Source: Symsagittifera roscoffensis
Taxonomy: Eukaryota; Xenacoelomorpha; Acoela; Convolutidae
Direction: 5' to 3'
DNA length: 64,000 nt
Assembly (NCBI RefSeq): GCF_963678635.1
Contig: NC_087066.1
Coordinates: 48,021,129-48,085,128, forward strand
Shown: piece by piece, positions 1 through 10,000 of the stretch
How the letters are laid out: each line of letters begins with the position of its first letter
Position numbering within the stretch: the stretch's first letter is position 1
The notes under the pieces: model-generated
What the model was told of the DNA's origin: nothing
Seen by the model: only the letters and a program-made list of their open reading frames with translations
The model's database searches: none
Position numbers and translations under genes: made by a program

Positions 1-3000
1 AGTAGTGCGAGACTTTCGGGTAGACTTTTGCCAAGAAGGACGCGGTCCATCCGGCTCCCAACCCTTCTAGCATGCTGTCTGTCCTTTCAAATCCCTCCTG
101 TCCTTTCACTTCCTGGGTCCAGAAGGTTTCCAGAGTAATCTGACACATTCTGTTCACGAACTCAGCTGTCTTTTCTCCGGCATTTTCCGCCAGGTTCACC
201 TCCTTCAACAAGTAGGCGTGTATCTTAGTGATCATTACTGGGCCTTGCTGAAAAGCATCTGCACCCAATGCCGCTACTCTCGGATTCAGGTGTAGCCACT
301 GGTTTGCTTCCGGCTTGGTTCTCAGCACCATCGCTTCCAGATGAGCTCTCGTCTCCAGTGAATTTTTTCTTCTCGTGTCTTCACTCGCCACTTCCATTGC
401 TCGGAACCACAAGTCGTTTGACATCGCCGTGATCACTCGATGGTCGTCATCTATTCCTGGTTTCAGTTTGAGTTGCCGACTGAAGTTGGACAGTTCCAAC
501 CCCAGCACTTCGTCCAACACCAACATGTGTAACGCGTGGTCCTTGAACCCTCTCATCGCGTTTGAGATATCTGACCATACTGCCGGCAGTTCAGCCTTAA
601 GTGGCCTCAGGTTCTCCATTTCTATCATGCGATTCGGGGCTGATATGATCACATCATATTTTCCCTCCGAAAGTAAGGCTACCATTGCATACACAAACTT
701 CAGTCCATCCGGGAGATATGCATATCCCGGAGACAACGCAAATACTACTCTCAATGTCACCTTGTTGAATGATCCCTCCTTTGTCGCGTCTACCACTTCA
801 CCCATTGACTCCAGGATGTCTTTTATCGCGGGCCATACTGCGTTTTCTGCTGTTGCAGGATCTCTGAGCCTGCTCAGAAAACCTCTACTGTGTAGATGGT
901 CATTGATGCCAGCAAACACAATCGTTATCGGGTTCATTTCTGTCTGCCTTTGTACCCCTATAGCCAATGACACTGATTGCAATAGGTCTAGGTCAACTGC
1001 GGCCAGCATTATGACGTCCGGCCAAAACAAAGACTTAGAGGTGTACACGAACTCTGAATTCGCTACTACCATGATTTTGGCCTTTCTCATCTCTGCTTTG
1101 TCGTAGGCGGCGAAGATGGTCTCATCTTTCTTTATCGCTGTCAATCCGCCATATCTCTGGGCATCACCATCTTGGTTCACTAGTTTTGGGTACACTCTCT
1201 CCTTCACATGACCAGGTGGTGTCGTCAATTGCCTAAATATCTTCACGTGTTGTCCAATCGGTGCTCTCGCCGTCAGGAATCTTCCTGGCCTTTCTTCACG
1301 ATTCCTCTCATCATGGTTCAATCTCACATCTTGCAACGGTCTTGCATTCACAGGTCCTATTGTGTTGTTGGAGGGCAGTCCCTCCAAGTCGGCAAATCTC
1401 AAGGCCGTCGTGGAGCTGAAATTTATGCTAGCGGCTATCAACCAGTCTACGCCGGTTATCGAGTACAATCTGCTGACGGATAGCGTCGCTCCATTCAGCA
1501 TCCTCCTTGCATCTTCGATGAAGCTCACTCTCTGTAGGTCCAGCTTCATTAGTTCTTCTTTGTATATATGCCAAGGAGACGGTATGGATCGCGACCACAT
1601 CAATGAGCCTCTGCTCGGTCTTTCCTCTCGACTGGTACTCGTCGTCTCCGATCTAGTGTCCGATCTAGATGTGCCGGCTACTTCTTCGATTGGTTGGTTG
1701 ACAGGTCCTATCCTTCTCCTAGGATGAATTGTTCTCCTCATCGGTGCCTCTCCCAACCGATCCTGTACATCTGTTCTTCGACCTGGTTCACTGGAGCTTT
1801 GTTGCCGGTAATTTATGGCGGCTGGGACCGTACCCAAGCGTGTTTCCAGGTTAGGAGGCACAAAGGTGGTGATCACCGTATCACTCACCGTTCCCTCTTC
1901 CTTCAGCACTCCTGTGTCAAAGAGTTCTGCTTCCAGCTCATCCAACCGTTCTTGGAAGACTCGATTCAACCAAGCTTGTCCTTCGACACTGTCGAAGTGG
2001 ATGCCATCTGTGGTCAGTCTGGCTTGATCCATGGCTCTCAATTCATGTTCAATGTCCATGAGGATCATTCTTCCGGCGTTTCTATTTGCTAGGTTTCTCA
2101 AGATGTTGTTCCATCTCATGACTCCCTCGTTGTGCCTTCTTCCTGATACTGTCAGGCTTCTTGTGTTCATTGGCACAGTGCAAACGGTCAGTACCGCGCA
2201 ACTGAACTTCTGCCAGAGAGTAGTAAACAAACACACCATCATTGCTTCCCACAGTGCTTCCTGCTCATCTGATCCTCTGGAGATGTCATTCGTCCCAACT
2301 AAGATCATCACATTGGGTATCTTCCCTGGATTCATCAGCTCCACCATGCGATATAATTGGGCAATCGTCGCGCCTCCAAAGGCCATCACCGTGGTGACCC
2401 ACGAGGTCCTCAAATTCGACAGCACTCTGACTAAGCTGTCTCCCAATATCAGGTGAGATGTCCCGAGTGGTGGTTGCTGCAGGTTCACAGCCGGGCTCCA
2501 GGTAGCTCGATTGAAGCAGGCTCTCGTATCTGTCTCCGGAACTCCCGTGAAATTATACTTTAATTGATTATTCTTCTGCACGTCCATTACACGAGACACT
2601 TTCTTCGCTGGCATCTTCCTTACTTTTCTCTCTGTGATCTTCGAACTCCCCCTGAGTGGCGTCACGTCACTTATCCCTTGTCTGATTATTGTCTGGGAGA
2701 GTTGTACTCTGCCCGTATCGTCAATCGTTCCATAGGGTGCAGTCACCCCGGAACCAGGTGCATTCTTGTTAGCGACCAATCGTCCAGCGGTCTCTATCAG
2801 TTTTCTCACTGTCTGTTCTACGACGGGATCACCCAAGGTGTCACTAGGATCCGGGATTGTTACTCGGTTCGTCTCTGCTGGAAGCCGTGTCTCCGTTGTT
2901 TGACTCATTTCTCGAGGTGTCAAGAGCTCCATCGGGGACTGCCCACGAGGAATATTCCTTGCAGGTATCACTTTCTCAATGGACGTCGTCAACGCCACCT

Positions 3001-3667
3001 GCTCCGATCGCTCTTTGTATTCCTGCCTTAAGCGTTCGATCTCTTGACCCTGCTTTTTGTTGCAGTCTTCAAACAACTTTCTCCACATGTCCCGGTCTTC
3101 CTCCATCGCCAGCATGGTCTTCGTCATATCGTCTAACTCCTTCTTCGTACTTCTCAACTGATCGTTCATCTCGTCCAGATCTTGTATGGTTTGGTTCGTC
3201 TGAACCTTCTGTGTTACTTTCGCCCCTTTTGGTGGCACAGCTGCTCTCAGTGGTGAACCAGACGAGGTCGCCTCGCTGTTCATCTCCCGATGCATTCTCG
3301 TCAGCCCAGGTTTGGGCTTGGAGGGCATTGGCATCTCACCTGGTTGGTAAGTCCTAGAACTTCCCAACCCAGGCTCATTCGCCAAGTCACTGCCTGAGAG
3401 AGCCCCGTTTCTCCACCTCATCACTCTCATGTTCGGGCGGTCTAGTACTCCTCTTTCTCCATATGCTGCCATCAACAGGACTTCCGTGGGGCGGTCCCCA
3501 CGGTTGTCGTGCCCCAAGATGTTAATCAGGGCGGTCAGCAACATGACCACCTCTGGGTCCTCCAGAGCGAAGTCTCGTTCGATCAGCCGACGATAGATCG
3601 CATCTACCATCGGTCCTACATATGCCTCTGCCAGGTCCATCAATTCGTCCAGGTTGAAATTATCCAT
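1..3667 (-). CDS. Retroelement accessory ORF with SGNH/GDSL-hydrolase-like domain (partial, env position)
   Basis: Open from the ATG at 3667 to the left edge: 1,222 codons without a stop, C-terminus outside the window. Residues about 155-235 are charged and look like a coiled coil. Residues about 405-575 carry the SGNH blocks in the right order: GDS with S411, the FGGA glycine G431, GTND with G458 and N460, and DGIHF with D554 and H557. In the family these are the nucleophile, oxyanion-hole residues and the Asp/His of the triad, and members hydrolyse acyl or acetyl esters; activity here is inferred. An Arg/Ser-rich linker (about 630-690) leads to a C-terminal part of more than 500 residues that I do not recognise (FAGINDH near 917). 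I see no signal peptide or membrane segment, so it is not an ordinary envelope glycoprotein despite its position after Pol. Expression probably needs a spliced or subgenomic RNA. Confidence 0.8.
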   Translation of the reverse strand, partial: MDNFNLDELMDLAEAYVGPMVDAIYRRLIERDFALEDPEVVMLLTALINILGHDNRGDRPTEVLLMAAYGERGVLDRPNMRVMRWRNGALSGSDLANEPGLGSSRTYQPGEMPMPSKPKPGLTRMHREMNSEATSSGSPLRAAVPPKGAKVTQKVQTNQTIQDLDEMNDQLRSTKKELDDMTKTMLAMEEDRDMWRKLFEDCNKKQGQEIERLRQEYKERSEQVALTTSIEKVIPARNIPRGQSPMELLTPREMSQTTETRLPAETNRVTIPDPSDTLGDPVVEQTVRKLIETAGRLVANKNAPGSGVTAPYGTIDDTGRVQLSQTIIRQGISDVTPLRGSSKITERKVRKMPAKKVSRVMDVQKNNQLKYNFTGVPETDTRACFNRATWSPAVNLQQPPLGTSHLILGDSLVRVLSNLRTSWVTTVMAFGGATIAQLYRMVELMNPGKIPNVMILVGTNDISRGSDEQEALWEAMMVCLFTTLWQKFSCAVLTVCTVPMNTRSLTVSGRRHNEGVMRWNNILRNLANRNAGRMILMDIEHELRAMDQARLTTDGIHFDSVEGQAWLNRVFQERLDELEAELFDTGVLKEEGTVSDTVITTFVPPNLETRLGTVPAAINYRQQSSSEPGRRTDVQDRLGEAPMRRTIHPRRRIGPVNQPIEEVAGTSRSDTRSETTSTSREERPSRGSLMWSRSIPSPWHIYKEELMKLDLQRVSFIEDARRMLNGATLSVSRLYSITGVDWLIAASINFSSTTALRFADLEGLPSNNTIGPVNARPLQDVRLNHDERNREERPGRFLTARAPIGQHVKIFRQLTTPPGHVKERVYPKLVNQDGDAQRYGGLTAIKKDETIFAAYDKAEMRKAKIMVVANSEFVYTSKSLFWPDVIMLAAVDLDLLQSVSLAIGVQRQTEMNPITIVFAGINDHLHSRGFLSRLRDPATAENAVWPAIKDILESMGEVVDATKEGSFNKVTLRVVFALSPGYAYLPDGLKFVYAMVALLSEGKYDVIISAPNRMIEMENLRPLKAELPAVWSDISNAMRGFKDHALHMLVLDEVLGLELSNFSRQLKLKPGIDDDHRVITAMSNDLWFRAMEVASEDTRRKNSLETRAHLEAMVLRTKPEANQWLHLNPRVAALGADAFQQGPVMITKIHAYLLKEVNLAENAGEKTAEFVNRMCQITLETFWTQEVKGQEGFERTDSMLEGLGAGWTASFLAKVYPKVSHY

Positions 3668-4064
3668 ACTGTTCTTTTCCAAATTTAATTTGATTCGATT
3701 TCAAGTTTTGACTCAAGTGAGCAATTAAATGATCAATCAGGATCTAGAAAAGGAATCACGAATGTCACACCTGTCAATTTCACCTTAACATACATCGTTA
3801 AAATTTGCTTAAAGACAGTTCAGATAAAAAGATATTTATCCTAAAATTTATTAAAATCTATTGGTTTCTAAAATTTTGGAATTCGACCTAAGATTGGACA
3901 GTCCAAACTTTGGATCTATTCCCAAGATCGTCATTTAGTTGTTCATGGTCACTAACCCCTACTTACCCATGATCTTAATAACCTAACACATAACATAACA
4001 TCACGCACCTCTCACATATTACACACAACTTAGTCTTTGGCCTAACGCACCTCTCGCACATCAC
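3668..4064 (-). other. Spacer between the two retroelement ORFs
   Basis: AT-rich 397-bp gap between the Gag-Pol stop and the ATG of the downstream ORF. No ORF is visible. Two copies of the word CGCACCTCTC lie near 4003 and 4044 (plus-strand reading). It could hold a splice acceptor or internal promoter for the second ORF, but I cannot point to one. Confidence 0.5.
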
Positions 4065-7000
4065 TCAGCCTATACTTAAGTAATATTTCTTATGTAGATA
4101 TACTTGTATGTTCGTATCAGAGAATATCACGTGTACAAGCGCGAACAATTCCCGAGGATGCAGTCTTCCTCTATTTGGATCGTACACTGGAAGCGAAAGC
4201 TCCTTCACGTCCATTTCCACAAGGAAGTCCCTCAGCCTCGTCAAAGACAAGACTAGATTTTCTGGTTCCACGTGTTGCTTCTCTGTCGCCCTCGTTACCA
4301 GGAAGCATAAGTACTTTCCCGGTATTTGCGACACCGCCGGGGGTAAGGCTGCTACGCCCCCTATCCCTGGTCTTTGCTTCCAAAGGAATTCCACCTTTTT
4401 GTATTCCCTCTTAAAATCTGCCGCTAGCGCCGTCCTAAAACTCATGTCTGCGGTGATTGCTACCGCACATGTTCTGTTTGTGAGTATGAAATCACTGTCT
4501 GTTAGTATTATGTTACTAGAATATTCATTTGGTAAATTAAAATATGACTCAACTACCCTGCCTATGTCAGGTTTCTTAGGTTCTTCACCTGTTTCTGCTT
4601 CTAAGTTTCCTGTTTCTCTTGCTATTCTCAATTTTTTTATTATCAAGTTTTCAGTGTGGGTAAGTCCTACCCCCACTCCCCGGACAAAAATATCCATCGG
4701 CGTCCCCGTCGATCGCATACCGGGTATTAAGTCAAGATTAGAAGCTGGAATGAGAAGTTGTCCTTCCTGGGCAGCCCAGGAAGGATCATCTCGTTCGGTC
4801 TTAATGTATTTCGCGCTTTCGCGATCTACGTCTTGAATCGTAACGCTGGTCTTTTCAGGGTCTGATGTCATGTCGTTCAGCCACTCTAAGACACGCAGGT
4901 TCGTCAGGTCTTGTTCATTTGACTGCTGTTGCTCATCGTCGAACTCCACCTCGGGTTTCGACCAGTCGTCAACCCACTCATCGTTGTGATCATCGACTAT
5001 GTCAATGTCCTGTGACACTGTTATTTCCTCTAAACCCACTACATCCTCCACTATTTTCTTTAGATCTATCCTATCCACTACAAAGTCGTCACCGTAAGGA
5101 TTGTATTTCTTTCTTAGTCTCGTCCCGTCTTTCTGACGAGTCTGCATCGTGAACGGAAGATCTGATTCCATGTTCTTGGGAACCTCTGTCTGTTCGGATT
5201 CCTGCCAATCTTCCTCTGCGTAGGGCAAGGTTTCATCGTCCACTTCGATCTGTTCGTTTGGATCCAGGTCCAATGGTGTATCCGTACCTTCCTCTACGAC
5301 TTCGTTTCCATCGTTCTTCTCCCTGGTGCCTTTTTCATTGATCTCACAAGCAGGATCCATCATTAGATAATCCCCTTCTTCCATGTCTGCAGGTATACAC
5401 CAGTCTTCTGTCGATGGATTGTGTGGCTTGATGTTCTCGTAGTGGGCGGCTCGGCCAGTACTCAGTCTATAAAAGCGTCCCTCTTGGTGCACCTCTGTAA
5501 TCATGAAGGGTCCCCTCCACTTCTTCAGAAGCTTTTTTGTCCCTTTCGGTGGTATAACGTTCTGAAATACCCATACGTAGTCTCCCACCGAGTAAGCCTT
5601 TGCACCAGCTGCTTTCTTGTCGAATCTTTTCCTCTGCCTTGCCTGTGCCTGCTGAGTGTTTCGTCTACACAAGTCGTTCAACTCCTGTTGGCGTCTGATC
5701 ACATCCCTCACGTAGACCTGTGGGGATGTTTTCTTTCCCTCATACTCTGGGTAGAAGAATGTCATGGGTAAAGACTTTTCGTGTCCAGTTAGCATCATGT
5801 GTGGACTGACTCCAGTGGTGGAGTGTTGCGTGCTATTATAAGCTCCCATCACCTGCGGAAGGTATCTGTCCCAATCGGTCATGTACCTGGAACAATATAC
5901 TCTCAGCATCGACACTAACGTCCTATTCTGTCTTTCCACTAAGCCATTCGTCTGAGGGTGGTATGTCGTGGAGTGAGCCTGAGCGACTTGTGACCGTCTC
6001 ATAAGCTCTTTCGTAAGCTCGCCTACGAAAGCCGTTCCATTGTCCGATTGAAACGTCATTGGACAACCATGTCTTGCTATCCACGTATTGATCAGGTGGT
6101 CGCATGTCTCTTCCGCCGAGGCAGTTATGCAGGGCACGGCCTCTGCATACTTCGTGAAGTGATCTATCATGACCAAGACTTGGTTGTAACCGCTGTCTGT
6201 CATGCATATCTTCTGGTGATCTATCTGCACCACCTCGTTGAATTCAGACGACTCAATTGATTGTAAAGGAAATCGCAACTTCCTAGGATCCTTGACCTGT
6301 TGGCATGACAGACATGCTGTCACCCATTTCTCGCATGCCTTTTTCATCCCAGGCCACTCAAAGCGCTTTAGGATCCTCTGATACACTTTGTCGATCCCTT
6401 GATGGCCCATCTGATCATGCGACCTGAATAATAGTTCTGTCTGATAGAGTTGCGGCAACACTATCGCGTTATATTTGTATAAGACCTTGTCTTCTTCTCT
6501 TCTCCTGCAAGCCACGATCCCGTCCTTGTTCAGATATAATCTCCCCTCCTTCTGCATGAAGTATTGTCTCAGGATCCTATAGCTGTCTTCTTCCAGATCA
6601 CCTTTGTCAGGTGCACCGTTTTCTATCCACCTTTTTAGGTTGCTTGTCATGCGGTCATTTCTCTGCGCCCTTAGAAGGTCCGAGAGTCTGTATCTCGCCT
6701 TCAAGTACGTCTTCATGACTCTCATCTGACTGTTCAGCTCGTTGGGCTGATGTGTGTCTTCTTCCATCTTAACGCACCAAATCTTCGCCAACGGTTGTGT
6801 TTCTTGTTGAAACGGCTGAAGATCAGTCCTGACTACCTCTCTCTGCGGCAACAGGCTTATCGAACGTTTCGATACCGCTATCGTTTCTAAGTCATCCGCT
6901 GCGTTGTCAAAGACTCTTTCGCTTGGTATTAGGTAGCGATCACTGTCAGGATCCTGGTACACCTCTCTGTCCAGGTTTCTCGCCCGAGTTTCCACTAGTA

Positions 7001-10000
7001 GCGTGTGTATCGCCAGTTCTGACAGTTCTGATCCCGAGGTCGAATCCCTGTCTGAATAGGTGTTCATTTTCGAGCTTTCTGACTTATCATCCGTCGAAGG
7101 CGTTGTGCTGGAGACTGCACGCTCCTCCAGATCATGCCCGTATTTCCTTTGCATCCATCTGAACTCCCCGGACAAAACTTTCTTCTCTAGGTCCTGTTTC
7201 TCCTCAGGAATTTTCTCGTCTATCTCGGACTCCCCGGACAAATTTCCTTGTCCCGGGTGTTGATCTTGTGATCGCTGGTTTTTCTCCTCATCCTTCTCCC
7301 CGGACAAATAGTCTTGCAGCAGATTTTGTTCTACAACTTCACCGTCTTTATCCCGGTCTACAAAAGTGACAGTTTTCTTTTGCCTGCCGCTCTCCTTTCC
7401 TTTCTGTCCGTAAGAAGTACTGGTTAAAATCTCTTGGGGTATTGAGGATACTAGTTGCTGAACTATTGTCCTACAATCCCTCTCGTTTTCTTCGTGCTGT
7501 CGTCTGGACGGCATGATCTTCACCTTCTCACTGACTGTTAGCGATGCCACTGCTGCTGTCCACTCGGGGTCATCTCTGGTCACTTCTCTTTCTAACAATC
7601 CACCCAGCATCCGCATTAATTGTGGTGTGACTTGCACCGTTTTATCCAATAATGAGAGGCTGTTTATATTCATGCGAGAGAGTTCTTGCTGGACCAGGTT
7701 CGAGCGCAGCAACAAATCTAAGGGGACTGGATCCTCCTTGGACAGGATCTTTATCTCAGCTGCTTTCTCTACAGGTAACTCAGGATGCCCTGGAATTGGA
7801 TGTCCAGACTTATCCAACCATCTCGTTAAGGGAAGCGCTTCATAAGTTTCTTTGTCCAGAAACGAGAATCCCTCCTTTACTTCCGCCTGATTGGCCTGCT
7901 TCTGCTCCAATCTTTCATAGAATTCAGTTTTCTTGCTGAGACTGTCAGCATTCTGATGTTTATCACGCATCCTGTGTTCGATTATCATATGGTAGCCATC
8001 CAGTCTTACTATCCATCTACCAATATAACTCTGATCCATCGAGTAGGTCTTCAACCAGGATAACGCTCTGTTGTCCACGCGTAACTTGAAAGGAGCGCTC
8101 CCCAAGTATGCACGGTACTTCTCCACGAAGGTAACTACTGCAAACATTTCTGCTTTTGGTGCGCCATATTTCATCTCTGTGTCACTCAAGACTTTGCTGC
8201 CGTATGCAATGGGACGGAGGACTGTTCTTCCGTTCCATTCTTGCTCTTGATGCAATATTCCTGAGATGGCCACCACCGATGCGTCTGTGTCAAGAACATA
8301 CTTGCCCTTTTCTGTAGGCATGCCCAGTACTGGCGCTTCGCACAGTTCCCGCTTTATGTTCTCGAAAGCAACTTGTGCCTCATCGTTCCATTCGAACTTT
8401 TTCCCTTTGTTGCGCATCAGCTTCTGCATTGGGTACACCTTGTCCGCGTATCCTTTTATGAATTCTCGGTAGTAATTGGCAAACCCTAGGAAGCTCATGA
8501 GCTGTGTGTCCGTTCTAGGAGCTTTCCATGTCAGCACAGCCTCTACTGCTTCTGGATCTGGCCTCACACCATGCCGGTCCACCATTCTTCCCAGGTACTT
8601 GATCGAATCCCTAAGGATTTCACATTTCGATGGTTTGCATTTCAAGCCTGCTCTTTTCATACATCCGAAGACCTCATCGAGTCGATCAATGTGATCCTCC
8701 AGGGTTGGTGTCGCTATGACTACGTCATCCACGTAGCACATCAAGAGATTCCCGTACTTTTTGGTCACTCCTGTCAAAGCCTGAGCCATCAGCCTTTGAA
8801 AGGTTGCTGTTGCATTGCACAAGCCGAAGGGCATCCTCTTCCACTGGTACAACCCCAATTCGCACGCGAATCCGGTTTTCTCCCTGTCCTTCTTTCGCAG
8901 AGGAACCTGCCAGAAGGCAGAACCCAAGTCCAATGTGGTGAAGAACTTTGCATCACCAAGTTTGGATAGGCTCTCGTCTATTCGCGGTATCGGGTACGCA
9001 TCTTTAATCGTTACCGCGTTCAAGTAACGAAAGTCGCAACAAAATCTAAGCTGCCCCCCTTTCTTTTTCGCCATTACTACTCCGCAAGCCCATGGTGATT
9101 TCGAGGGTTCTATCATGTCGTATTCAAGCAACATTTCTATTTCCGCTCGGCACGCTTCCGATTTATGTGGCGTCATTCGCCTTGCGCCTTCCCTATGGGG
9201 AACGGCACCCTCTTCTAGTTCGATTTCGTGTTCGACGAAATTACAGCAACCGATGTCCGCCTTATGTTTTGAAAATACCTCGGCGTTCCGATTTAGGAGG
9301 TCCCGCAATTTTTCAAAATCTCCCTCACCTATTTTTCCTTTTAAATGTTCTATTTCTGGCAAAACCGGTTTGTCAGAATCTAGTTCATATGACGAGGGGC
9401 GTTCCGGAAAATTCGAGCAGCTTGATAAGCCGTCGTCCGTTTCGGATTTCATTGAAAACAATTTATGAATAGATTTTAATTCATTAATTCTCTTTAAGAT
9501 TTTATCTTTATTTGCATGATAAGGACAGTCTTTCACACTATATTTCTTCGAGTTTTCTGTCTCCTCATAGTCGGTCCTCATCGGCAAGGCGTAGCCAAGC
9601 TTCTTTCCACGCTGGATTGAAACCGTGGTGTCCAGTGTGTTCAACAACACACTGACACACAGTCCGTTTCGCGTTACCGAGAAGCTCCGGCCTAAAATCA
9701 CCGAACTCTGACTATTTGGATTCGGTACTAAGCAAACCTGTTTGCTATCACTTAACGAATTTAAATTTCTCATTCTAAAAATTGCTACTACAGCTTGTCC
9801 TGGTTGTAACTTTACTTTTCTGTCCAAAAAAACTGGTACCTTATTTTCATCTGTTATTATCCTATTAATTGGTCTCTTAACATACTTTCGGTCCGGGTTT
9901 CTAATCCGTATTAGACCGTTGTTCAAGTCAATCATCACGTCAAAATTCCTGACAAAATCTCTGCCCAAGATGAATTGGTCGGCGTCGTCCAGATTCTCTA

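Noticed and set aside
375-1106. Plus-strand ORF of 243 codons
   Set aside because: It is antisense to the SGNH-containing minus-strand frame, which is open throughout and has recognisable motifs; the plus-strand peptide has none.
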